DNA from: Corynebacterium freneyi
GTDB taxonomy: Bacteria; Actinomycetota; Actinomycetes; Mycobacteriales; Mycobacteriaceae
Assembly (NCBI RefSeq): GCF_030408835.1
Contig: NZ_CP047357.1
Coordinates: 2,170,001-2,234,000, forward strand
Direction: 5' to 3'
Length of the DNA stretch: 64,000 nucleotides
Numbering within the stretch: position 1 is the stretch's first letter; every line of letters begins with the position of its first letter. Position numbers and translations under genes: made by a program. Positions 47,816 to 56,074 of the stretch are shown piece after piece. The notes below the pieces were generated by a model. That model did not search any database and had not been told where the DNA came from. It was given only the letters and a program-made list of their open reading frames with translations.

Positions 47816-50128
47816 TCAAGTCACTGCGGACACCAGGGCGGCGACGAAGGCCGCGGCGGACGCTGCGGCCGCGAACCCGTCACGCACTCGCCAGGGGTGA
47901 TCGGTGCGGAAGGTGCGCCGCGGATGGCGGCCGAAGTTACGCATCGCCAGGGTCAGGGACAGCTTTTCGGCGCAGCGCACGGCGCTAACGAACAAGGGAA
48001 AGGCGATGCGCGCGGGCGTCGTCGCGCGAATGAAACCGGAGCGGAAAGACTGCTCCGGTCGCATCGAGCGCAATCTAATCGCCCATGTCAGATGGGGGAT
48101 TTCGCTGCGCAGGAACGCCGCGATGCTCACCCCGGAAATCGCTATGGTGCACCATGTGTAGGGCACCCGGAAGCGTTGCACCATGGCGTCGAAAAGCTCC
48201 TCGACGCGCATGCACGCGGAGACCAGGACCGTCCCCGCGAACACGGCCGTCAGCAGCAGTCCGTGATGGATGCCGTGGCGGACGGCCTCCGCCGGATCCC
48301 CACCGCCGTAGAACTCGGAGCGCCACCCGAGCAGGCCGAAGAACACCCCAATCAACAGGACGAGGAGGACCTTCCCCGCCGTCGCCCGAACGTCGCGTTC
48401 CGCGATTGCAGCGAGTGCGAGGAACGCGACCCCCGTCAGCGCGAGAACGGCGTCTCCGCCGGAGAGCAGCCCGGCGACGAGGACGAGCATCACCGCCGCG
48501 ACGATCGTGATGGCGTTCAACCCCGCGCGCCTCCGAGCGTCGGATTCACCGGTCCAGGGGCTTTCGTCCCCGGACGTCCGTACGCCGGCCGCGGGCAGTG
48601 CGCGATCCCGCCGGGACGACTCCGGGGCAGCCGGCACGTCGGCCGCGGGACCGGACCAGGCGACCTTCCCTTCGGTGACGATGCTCGCCCGATCCGCCCA
48701 CGTTCGCGCGGCACGGCGGTCGTGGCACGTGAACACAACGGTTCCGCCGGCCCCGGCGTATTCCGCTAGGGCATCCAGTACGATGCTCGAGCTCGGCGAA
48801 TCCAGGTGCGCCAACGGTTCGTCGAGAAGCAGCAAACGGCGATTGGCCGCCACCGCCAGGAAGATGCCCAACTGTCTTTTCTGTCCGCCCGACAGGACGA
48901 ACGGCGAGACGGGGTCAAGTGCCCGGGGGCACAGGGCTTCCCGTAGTTTCCGCAGCTCATCGGCGCCGAGTGGCCCGTGCGGGTCCGTGCCGGCCAGCGC
49001 GGAGTCGATTTCCGCGGCGACGGTCGCGCGGGTGAACTGGTGCTCGGGGTTCTGGAACGCCAACGACGCGAAGGCGTCGGGGACGCGCCGGGCAGACGCG
49101 CCGTCAATCCGGAGGTCCACTCCCGCCTTCATCTGGCCCGACAGCACCGCCAGCAAGGTGGACTTACCGGCTCCGTTGGCACCGACTAGGGCATGAATCT
49201 CGCCCCGTTCCAGTGTCAGATCGGCCCCGTTCAGGATCCTCTCCCCGCCTCGGGTCACGTGGGTTCCGGTCAAGGCCAGCAGTGGAACGGCATCCGCCTC
49301 CGATTCCGGATTGGGACGGTCCGGCACCCCCGTGCCCGGCGTACTGGCGTCCGGCGTTCCGGCGGTCGCGGCCGTCGTCGCAATGCCCTTCACCGCGATG
49401 CCATCCGGCGCTCCGTGGGCGGCGACGCTCCCGTCCGCATCGAGGATCGTCACCGTGTCGACCCACCCGTCGAACGGGCGGAGGTCGTGCTCGATGAGCA
49501 GGATGACGCGCCCCGGGGCCCGCAAATCACGGATGGCGGCGAACAGCGACCGGCGACCGTCCTCGTCGACGTGGGCCGCGGGCTCGTCGAAGATCATGAC
49601 CTCCGGCGCCCTGGCCACCGCACCGGCGATGGCCATCCGCTGGCGTTGCCCGCCCGACAAAGCCCACGGATCCTTCTCCGCGAGCTCTGACAGCCCGAGC
49701 TCCGATAGAGCCTCGGCTGATCGCTTGGCGACGATACCGGCTTCCACGAGGGAAAACTCGAGGGCCATGGCCACGTCATCGACGACTCGGAGCGTGAGCA
49801 CCTGCGTCGCCGGGTCTTGCCCGACGAAGGTGACCCGGTCCCCGTCCACGGGGCGTTCGGTGCCGTCGGCATCGATGATGTGCACGAATCCGGCATGGTC
49901 GATGGGGATGTGCGAGGGGATCAGTCCAGCGATGAGGTGGGCCAGGCTCGTCTTTCCGCATCCCACGGGTCCCGTGATGGCGTTGATCGTGCCGAAATCG
50001 AAGGAGAGATCCACCATGTCGGGTGCCCATCGCCCATCGGCGTGCCGCACGCCCGCGCCACTAACCCGTAACCGGGCCGGGACCGTCCCGCGTGTCGCAC
50101 CGGCGCACACGGATGCTCCGCCGGTCAC
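47816..50128 (-). CDS. ECF transporter A-A-T fusion (two ATPases plus T component)
   Basis: A 770-residue fusion. ATPase 1 (about 1-250) has Walker A GPVGCGKT at 53-60, signature LSGGQRQR and Walker B VMIFDEPAAH. ATPase 2 (about 280-500) has GANGAGKST, LSGGQKRQL and LLLLDEPLAH. A membrane T component of about 235 residues follows, with coupling motifs near AIRLRSMRPEQSFRSG. GTG 50128 overlaps the S-component stop. Energises uptake of a vitamin or metal-type ligand by the S component. T fused to both ATPases is unusual; the YkoD/YkoC pair keeps them separate. Confidence 0.85.
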   Translation of the reverse strand: MTGGASVCAGATRGTVPARLRVSGAGVRHADGRWAPDMVDLSFDFGTINAITGPVGCGKTSLAHLIAGLIPSHIPIDHAGFVHIIDADGTERPVDGDRVTFVGQDPATQVLTLRVVDDVAMALEFSLVEAGIVAKRSAEALSELGLSELAEKDPWALSGGQRQRMAIAGAVARAPEVMIFDEPAAHVDEDGRRSLFAAIRDLRAPGRVILLIEHDLRPFDGWVDTVTILDADGSVAAHGAPDGIAVKGIATTAATAGTPDASTPGTGVPDRPNPESEADAVPLLALTGTHVTRGGERILNGADLTLERGEIHALVGANGAGKSTLLAVLSGQMKAGVDLRIDGASARRVPDAFASLAFQNPEHQFTRATVAAEIDSALAGTDPHGPLGADELRKLREALCPRALDPVSPFVLSGGQKRQLGIFLAVAANRRLLLLDEPLAHLDSPSSSIVLDALAEYAGAGGTVVFTCHDRRAARTWADRASIVTEGKVAWSGPAADVPAAPESSRRDRALPAAGVRTSGDESPWTGESDARRRAGLNAITIVAAVMLVLVAGLLSGGDAVLALTGVAFLALAAIAERDVRATAGKVLLVLLIGVFFGLLGWRSEFYGGGDPAEAVRHGIHHGLLLTAVFAGTVLVSACMRVEELFDAMVQRFRVPYTWCTIAISGVSIAAFLRSEIPHLTWAIRLRSMRPEQSFRSGFIRATTPARIAFPLFVSAVRCAEKLSLTLAMRNFGRHPRRTFRTDHPWRVRDGFAAAASAAAFVAALVSAVT

Positions 50129-50706
50129 CGGGTGACCCCGCGGCTGCGAAGCCCCTTTGCGACGGCAAAGCCCAGGACCAAAAACACCAGGCTCGATGCC
50201 AAGGCTACGGCGAAGCTGATCAGGGTCATGGGCGTGGTCGGCGAGTCGACGCCGACTGCGCGCGGGGCCATCGTTCCCATCAGCGCGGAGAACAATATCG
50301 CCGAGGCCACGAACTGGGGACGCGTCCACCGCCGGTACAGGGTGACCATGAACGGAAGCTCGATGAGCAATCCTTCCATAATCAGCGCTCCGATTGCGGC
50401 GATGCCGAACGGGGTAGTCGCCGCGGACACGACGCCCATGGCAAGGCACGCGATGAGGCTCGCGCCAAGCTTGCGGACGACGATGAGGGGAACAACGCAC
50501 TGCAGGAACCACAACCCGAGCGTCGCCGCGACGAGATAAACGTGGGCGATGCCGGCGAACACCTGCAGGTAGGTCAGGGGCACGATGATGAGAGACCCCG
50601 CAACGCCGATCGCGGCGGCGACGAGCATGTCGCGGGTGGATGGTCGGCCACCCGCTGCGACCGGTGCGACGTGCACCAACCGCCCGTCATCCGTCTGCGA
50701 CGCCAC
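50125..50706 (-). CDS. ECF transporter S component
   Basis: A 193-residue membrane protein with five or six hydrophobic segments after a polar N-terminus, beginning TRDMLVAAAIGVAGSLIIVP, resembling YkoE-type substrate-binding subunits. The ligand cannot be assigned; position at the head of an iron-boxed operon suggests a metal chelate or a metallophore precursor. GTG start with a GGAGGGGGAG site. It is the first gene of the operon and sits 3' of the DtxR-like box. Confidence 0.75.
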   Translation of the reverse strand: MASQTDDGRLVHVAPVAAGGRPSTRDMLVAAAIGVAGSLIIVPLTYLQVFAGIAHVYLVAATLGLWFLQCVVPLIVVRKLGASLIACLAMGVVSAATTPFGIAAIGALIMEGLLIELPFMVTLYRRWTRPQFVASAILFSALMGTMAPRAVGVDSPTTPMTLISFAVALASSLVFLVLGFAVAKGLRSRGVTR

Positions 50707-50792
50707 CGCGCCCCCCGGCTCCCCCTCCGGAGAGGGGCTCTCCGGTCAATCCACGTTTTCCGTTCATCGTCGCCGCCTCGCTTCCGTTGCCG

Positions 50793-50856
50793 GTTCCCGA
50801 TCGGGAACACCACCTGAAACAGCATTAGGTTAGGCAATGCTTATCGCCTTACGCAA
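50793..50856 (-). promoter_or_regulatory. DtxR-like iron box over the metallophore operon promoter
   Basis: On the minus strand, TTGCGT (50851-50856) and TAACCT (50828-50833) are 17 nt apart, a good promoter. TTAGGTTAGGCAATGCTTA at 50825-50843 (plus strand) matches the DtxR consensus at 15 of 19 positions and covers the -10 box. A perfect 16-bp palindrome GTTCCCGATCGGGAAC lies downstream at 50793-50808. The rest of 50857-50967 shows no gene. Confidence 0.65.
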
Positions 50857-50967
50857 GGCTCAATTCACTGAAATTACCCCCGCCCCCGTTACCGTGATGG
50901 TGTCCCCCTCACGGGGCGCGGTCACCGGGCCCGGTATGGCTTATCTGCGTGGATATTTCCATAATCC

Positions 50968-52394
50968 GGGGGTGTTGCCACCGGGCACCGGGGATAACCG
51001 CTGACAGCTAATAGGGATACGGACCAAACAGAGGTCTCAACGCAGACGTGGGTGCCTGCAACGGATGTCCAAGACACCTGTGACCAGCCGCAACAGAAGG
51101 GCACCACCATGCAACCGTCCACAACACCCGAAATCATCATCGGCCTCGACGTCGGCAAAACCGGCCATCATGCCTGCGCGCTGACCGACACCGGCGAGAG
51201 AATTTACGACAATCCACTGCCCCAAGACGAAGCCGCACGGCGTGAAATCTTCGCGTCCATGCAGGCCCACGGCAGCGTTTTCATGGTCGTCGATTAACTC
51301 AACACGATTGGTGCCTTGCCCATCGCCGTGGCCCGCGACTGCGGTTGCACGGTCGGAGACCTCCCCGGCCTGGCCATGCGACAAGCAGCCGATTTCTACC
51401 CTGGACGATCAAACACCGTCCGCCGGGCTGCATTCATCATCGCCGACACCGCCCGCACCATGCTGCACACACTGCGGGCAGTCGACCGCGACGACGAGAC
51501 GCTATCGGCGCTGAAGATGCCCGTCGGATTCGACGACGAGATCGCCTAAGACGCCGCCCGAACGAAAAACGGCCTTCGCAGCGTGCTCACACAGATTCAC
51601 CCCGCACTCGAGCGCGTCTTTGCAGGCGAGATTCTCTCGCGCACGTTGGTGCTGGACTTGCTGATTCACTACGAGGGTTCGACAAAACTGGCCGCCGCAG
51701 GTCGGGGCCGGGTCCTGAAGTGGATGCGCAACCGCGCCAAGAAGGACCTTGCTGCCCTGGTTGACGCAATTTTCGCTGTCCTTGCCGAGCAAACTGTCAC
51801 GGTACCCGGCACTGCGGCGGCGGAATTGGTCATTCCCCAGCTGGCGGCGAGCATCAAAGCGCTTCAAGCACAGCGCGACACGATCGCCGGACAAGTCGAG
51901 GAGATGCTCGAATCGTTCCCTCTTGCCCAGGTCTTGATGTCGATGCCCGGCGTAGGCATCAAGACCGCCTCCAACATCTTGTTGTCCATCGGCGATTGCT
52001 CCGACTTCGCCGACGCCGCACACCTGGCCGCTTACGCCGGCATCGCGCCGATCACCCGGCGGTCGGGTACATCGATCCGCGGAGAGTTTCCCGCCAGGGC
52101 CGGCAATAAACGCTTGAAAAACGCGATGTTTCGATCGGCGTGGATCGCGTCGAACTGCCACCCCGCGTCGCGCGACTACTACCTGCGTAAACGGGCTGAA
52201 GGAAAGAAGCACAATGCTGCGGTGATATGCCTTGCCCGGCGGCGCTGCAACGTCATCTATGCCCTGTTGACTCGCCGTGAGTTCTTCCGAGAAATCCCTG
52301 CTAGAAACATCGCCACGGCTGCGTAGGCCGCTGGGCTGATCACCGCCGGCCCGCATGATGCGGCCCGGCGATCAGTGATGGCTACAACACCCCC
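50968..52394 (+). mobile_element. IS110-type insertion sequence, inactivated
   Basis: Possible ends are the inverted pair GGGGGTGTTG (50968-50977) and CAACACCCCC (52385-52394), enclosing 1427 bp with the broken transposase gene. IS110 elements often lack long terminal repeats, so these ends are tentative. It separates the metallophore operon from gapX. Confidence 0.6.
51109..52326 (+). pseudogene. IS110-family transposase with two in-frame ochre stops
   Basis: A single frame of about 405 codons. The N-terminal RuvC-like DEDD part begins IIIGLDVGKTGHHACALT, and the C-terminal transposase-20 domain has SMPGVGIKTASNILLSIGD and AAYAGIAPITRRSGTS. TAA codons interrupt it at 51295-51297 (after VVD) and 51547-51549 (after DDEIA). 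Both fit a C to T change in a CAA codon. The frame is otherwise intact, so inactivation looks recent. Confidence 0.88.
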
Positions 52395-52529
52395 ATGCGA
52401 TGTACGTGAAAGTCCACGCCTGACTATTGACAATCCGCATAGGGGCCCCCACGCGGATCGGGACTGAGTGGCGGCCGACCCCTCGGCCCAACAGCGCCCG
52501 GGGCCGCCCCCGCGGCCGGACGCCGCCAC

Positions 52530-52664
52530 CTAGGCGCCGAACAGGGCCACTTCCGCCGAGCCGTATTCGACGATCTCAAAATCACTTTCCCGGATCTTCA
52601 TCCCCCGCCCGTGCTCGATGTCACCGGAGGCCCGGAACTGGAGGCCGAAAACCAGCTCTTCCAT
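52530..52664 (-). CDS. Possible 44-residue small protein
   Basis: A short frame, MEELVFGLQFRASGDIEHGR continuing to VEYGSAEVALFGA, with a good GGAGG ribosome site 5 nt before ATG 52664. It could be a genuine small protein or the end of a gene truncated by the IS110 element. No family is recognised. The remaining bases of the 52327-52849 gap hold the right IS end and GC-rich sequence without other features. Confidence 0.35.
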   Translation of the reverse strand: MEELVFGLQFRASGDIEHGRGMKIRESDFEIVEYGSAEVALFGA

Positions 52665-52849
52665 GAGCCTCCGCCTTTCACCGCCGCGCGGACGAATGCG
52701 CGGTCGGGGATGCCTCGACCCGCGCGCTTCGAACTATCCCCTACCGCCTGGTCCCCCTCCCCTGCCCTCCCCATCGCCTCAAACCTCGTGGTTTAGGAGG
52801 GGGAAGATGGCGTTCGAGGGCTCAACCACTCAAGCCCGGGACTGCCGGC

Positions 52850-54301
52850 CTACAGGTCCTCGAGGTGCTTGCGCTTCGGGAAGATGCGCGGGCGGGTGCC
52901 CAGCACCTCCTCGGCGACGCGGACGACCTGGTTCGAGTAACCGAACTCGTTGTCGTACCAGACGTAAAGCACCAGGTGCTTGCCCTGGGCAATGGTGGCC
53001 AGGCCATCGACGATGCCGGCGTGGGTGGAACCGACGAAATCGGTGGACACGACCTCCGGCGAGTGGATGTAGTCGATCTGCTGACGCAGCACCGAGCGCA
53101 GCGACACCTCGCGGAGGTACTCGTTGACCTCTTCGCGCTCGACCTCGGTCTCCAGGGTCAGGTTCAGCACGGCCATCGACACGTCCGGGGTGGGGACGCG
53201 AATCGCGTTGCCGGTGAGCTTGCCCTCGAACTCGGGCAGCGCCTTGGACACGGCCTTCGCGGCACCGGTCTCGGTGAGGACCATGTTCAGGGTCGCCGCA
53301 CGGCCGCGGCGGGTGCCCTTGTGGAAATTGTCGATGAGGTTCTGGTCGTTGGTGAACGAGTGAACCGTCTCGACGTGGCCGAACTCGACGCCCCACTTGT
53401 CGTTGACGACCTTCAGCACCGGGGTGATGCCGTTGGTGGTGCAGGACGCGGCGGACAGGATCTTCTCGTCTGCGTCGATGTCCTTGTGGTTGATGCCGTA
53501 GACGATGTTGGGGATGTCGCCCTTGCCCGGGGCGGTGAGCAGCACCTTGGACACGCCCTTGGCCTTCAGGTGCTGGCCCAGGCCCTCGCGGTCGCGCCAA
53601 CGGCCGGTGTTGTCGATGACCAGGGCGTCGTCGATGCCGTACTCGGTGTAGTCGACGGTGGCCGGGTCGGAGGAGTAGATGACCTGAATCGGGGTGCCGT
53701 TGGCCCAGATGATGTCGTTTTCGCGGTCGACGGAAATCGTGCCGTCGAAGGCACCGTGGACGGAATCGCGGCGCAGCAGCGAAGCGCGCTTGACGATGTC
53801 GTCGTCACCGTTCTTGCGGACGACGACGGCGCGCAGGCGGGCACCGTTGAACACGGCCTCACGGGCGAGGAGAATGCGGGCCAGCAGACGACCGATGCGG
53901 CCGAAGCCGTACAGGACGATGTCGGCCTTCGGGGTCTCATGCGCGGTGCCGATGACGTCGGCGAGCTCACGCTCGAGGTACTCGCCCAGGTCGCCGCCCT
54001 CGGCCTCGAACTTGGTGGCCAGCGCGCCGAGGTCGATGGAGGCGGTGCCCAGATCCATCTTCACCAGGTGCTCCAGGATCGGCAGGGTCTGCTCGAGCGG
54101 AAGCTCCTGCGAGGTGATGCGCCGGGCGTAGCGGTGCGACTTGATGATCGACGTCTCCGTCGGGTTCTGCAGCAGACGGCCGAAAATCGAGGTGACGACG
54201 TTCTTCTCGCGCCGCAGCTGGCCGAGCAACGGAATCATCTTCTCCGCGAGGACGACTCGCTCGTTCCAGTCGCTGTAGTTGATCGGTGCCGGCGTCGCCA
54301 T
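52850..54301 (-). CDS. gapX: Glyceraldehyde-3-phosphate dehydrogenase, long GapX/GapB form
   Basis: 483 residues, about 145 longer than ordinary GAPDH because of a helical N-terminal extension (about 1-125), as in the C. glutamicum second GAPDH. The Rossmann motif YGFGRIGRLLARI follows, then catalytic Cys in SAASCTTNGITPV, and the C-terminal WYDNEFGYSNQ. In C. glutamicum the corresponding gene works in the gluconeogenic direction with NADP, which I infer here. There it lies near pth; here the metallophore operon and IS110 separate them. ATG 54301 has an AGGAGG-like site. Confidence 0.92.
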   Translation of the reverse strand: MATPAPINYSDWNERVVLAEKMIPLLGQLRREKNVVTSIFGRLLQNPTETSIIKSHRYARRITSQELPLEQTLPILEHLVKMDLGTASIDLGALATKFEAEGGDLGEYLERELADVIGTAHETPKADIVLYGFGRIGRLLARILLAREAVFNGARLRAVVVRKNGDDDIVKRASLLRRDSVHGAFDGTISVDRENDIIWANGTPIQVIYSSDPATVDYTEYGIDDALVIDNTGRWRDREGLGQHLKAKGVSKVLLTAPGKGDIPNIVYGINHKDIDADEKILSAASCTTNGITPVLKVVNDKWGVEFGHVETVHSFTNDQNLIDNFHKGTRRGRAATLNMVLTETGAAKAVSKALPEFEGKLTGNAIRVPTPDVSMAVLNLTLETEVEREEVNEYLREVSLRSVLRQQIDYIHSPEVVSTDFVGSTHAGIVDGLATIAQGKHLVLYVWYDNEFGYSNQVVRVAEEVLGTRPRIFPKRKHLEDL

Positions 54302-54392
54302 GGATCCTCCTGGGGTTCAAGGGGGCGTTCGTGAGGGCGGGATTATTCCGCGGCGAAGGAACGCCCGGGGGTTCTTTCGCGTGCTTACGGGG

Positions 54393-54429
54393 GTACTTTT
54401 CGGTTCGAAGAGTCCTCCTTCAAAAGTAC
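54393..54429 (-). promoter_or_regulatory. Inverted repeat upstream of gapX
   Basis: GTACTTTT at 54393-54400 and AAAAGTAC at 54422-54429 form a perfect 8-bp inverted repeat with a 21-nt spacer, about 90-130 bp before the gapX start. It could be a dyad operator or a leader hairpin. The other bases in 54302-54541 show no gene. Confidence 0.4.
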
Positions 54430-54541
54430 GTCTTTCCCGCAACGCACGTCCCACCGGGTGCACCGACACGCCCAAAGGGGTGTACCGGCCGACGACACGC
54501 GCAACCGACCCGGCACCCGCCCGCGCCCCTGCACCGAAAAC

Positions 54542-54578
54542 GCCGCGACCGGCCACCCCATGGGTGACCGGTCGCGGC
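54542..54578 (-). terminator. Intrinsic terminator of the cupin gene
   Basis: GCCGCGACCGGCCACCC (54542-54558) pairs with GGGTGACCGGTCGCGGC (54562-54578) with one mismatch. Read on the minus strand it is followed by GTTTTC. The motif GCTTGACGACG (54583-54593, minus strand) precedes the stem. Confidence 0.7.
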
Positions 54579-54645
54579 GGGTCGTCGTCAAGCAACCCGC
54601 GACACAAGCGCGGCGCGGGCCGCCGACGGGAAACGCGCGGAAAAC

Positions 54646-55122
54646 CTACGCGTGCCCGTCCTCCGACGGATTGTCGGGCTGGACGGTCCACTCCGGCGGG
54701 ACATCCTTGCCGGACTCCTCGTCGCGTTCAGCGTCCTCGGGGGTCGCCTGCACGATGCCCGCCGCGTGATGCGACGGCGCGTAAATGGAGTACAGACGCA
54801 GCGGCTCGTCGCCGGTGTTGACGACGTCATGCCACTTCCCCGCCGGCACCACGATGGCCCAACCGTCGGACACCTCCTGCTCGAAGCTGAGGTCGTCCTT
54901 CGCCGGGCCCATCTTGCAGACGCCCTTGCCGGCGTCGACGCGCAGGAACTGATCGGTGTCCGGATGCACCTCCAGGCCGATGTTCCCGCCCGGCTCGATG
55001 GACATCAGGGTCACCTGCAGGTACTTGCCGGTCCACGCCACGCTGCGGTAGTTCGCGTTGTCGCGGGTCTCGGTCTCGATGTCGAAGGCGTTCGGCTTGG
55101 GTCCAATGTCGCTGATGCTCAT
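54646..55122 (-). CDS. Cupin-domain protein
   Basis: A 158-residue protein with one cupin barrel. Motif 1 is EPGGNIGLEVHPDTDQFLRVDAG, with metal-ligand candidates Glu/His (quoted in two parts: EPGGNIGLEVH and PDTDQFLRV). Motif 2 is VVPAGKWHDVVNTG with the last His. The C-terminus is acidic. Similar proteins are annotated as mannose-6-phosphate isomerase-like, but no activity is certain. ATG 55122 has AAAGGTGA upstream; the extra residues before it are not conserved in character. Confidence 0.8.
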   Translation of the reverse strand: MSISDIGPKPNAFDIETETRDNANYRSVAWTGKYLQVTLMSIEPGGNIGLEVHPDTDQFLRVDAGKGVCKMGPAKDDLSFEQEVSDGWAIVVPAGKWHDVVNTGDEPLRLYSIYAPSHHAAGIVQATPEDAERDEESGKDVPPEWTVQPDNPSEDGHA

Positions 55123-55332
55123 GTGAGTCACCTTTCCGTCAGATTCCATCTGACTTGCTCAAACAAACGCCGACACGGGGCGGGCGGGCCCCGGACAATG
55201 CCGGCGAGCGCCGGAAGACGCGTCCGACCCCATGGTGCCACCGGAAAGCCGATCCGCGCATGGAACGCCGCGACCACCTGGGCCGTCGCCGCGGCTTCGG
55301 GGTGATCCGGGTCGACCGATAGACTGCGCACC

Positions 55333-55947
55333 ATGAGCCGGAACGACGAAGCACACGCCGCCGAGGCCGCCACCGACGCCGCGACCACCGCCGACGCCAC
55401 CACGGGCAAAGCTCCCGCGGTCCTCGCCACCGGGTCGATCCCCGCCGGCGACGCCGACGTCGTCGCCGCACTGCTCGACGGCGAATTCACCCTCGCCGAA
55501 ATCGACGACGCACTCGACGCCTACGAGGGCACGGGCATGGACCGCTGCCTCACCGCCGCAATGGAACTGCGGGCCCTGCTGCACGACGGCGGCTGGTACT
55601 TCGCGCCGGACTCGGGGCTCGTCGAATTCCTGTTGTTCCCCTCCGACCCGGCGGCCGTCGACGCCGCCCCGACGGTGACGTTCGGCGTCGAATGGCCCAC
55701 CAACCCCATCACCGGCCTGCCGCGGGCGGTCCACGACGTGTCCGTGTCCGCGCCGCTTCCCGACGACCCCGACTCCGCCACCGCCATCCGCTTCCGTTCG
55801 GTCAAGGAGTTCGCGCCCTACGCCACCGCCGTCAAGGACCCCGACCCCGACAACTGGCCCTCCGCACTGCAGGACCGGCGCTTCGACCCCGACGACGAAA
55901 TCCGCGCCTACGCCGAACAGTTGAGCAAGAACGCCGCCGACGAATAG
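55333..55947 (+). CDS. Hypothetical protein, 204 residues
   Basis: A cytoplasmic, acidic protein with an Ala/Thr-rich disordered N-terminus (about 1-40), then a folded part with LLHDGGWYFAPDSGLVEFLL and FGVEWPTNPITGLPRAVHD. No family is recognised. TAGACT lies 7 nt before the ATG, a leaderless pattern. After the stop codon a degenerate GGAGCCACG-like unit is repeated several times (about 55955-56000). Confidence 0.7.
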   Translation: MSRNDEAHAAEAATDAATTADATTGKAPAVLATGSIPAGDADVVAALLDGEFTLAEIDDALDAYEGTGMDRCLTAAMELRALLHDGGWYFAPDSGLVEFLLFPSDPAAVDAAPTVTFGVEWPTNPITGLPRAVHDVSVSAPLPDDPDSATAIRFRSVKEFAPYATAVKDPDPDNWPSALQDRRFDPDDEIRAYAEQLSKNAADE

Positions 55948-56074
55948 GACGACGGTCGGAGCCACGGGTAGAGCCACCCCCGGAGCCACGCCCGGAGCGA
56001 CGGAATCGTCGCAAAGCACCGCGACTATCCTTGACCACCTGCCACCCGCAGAAAACGACGACGCAAAGGAATCC

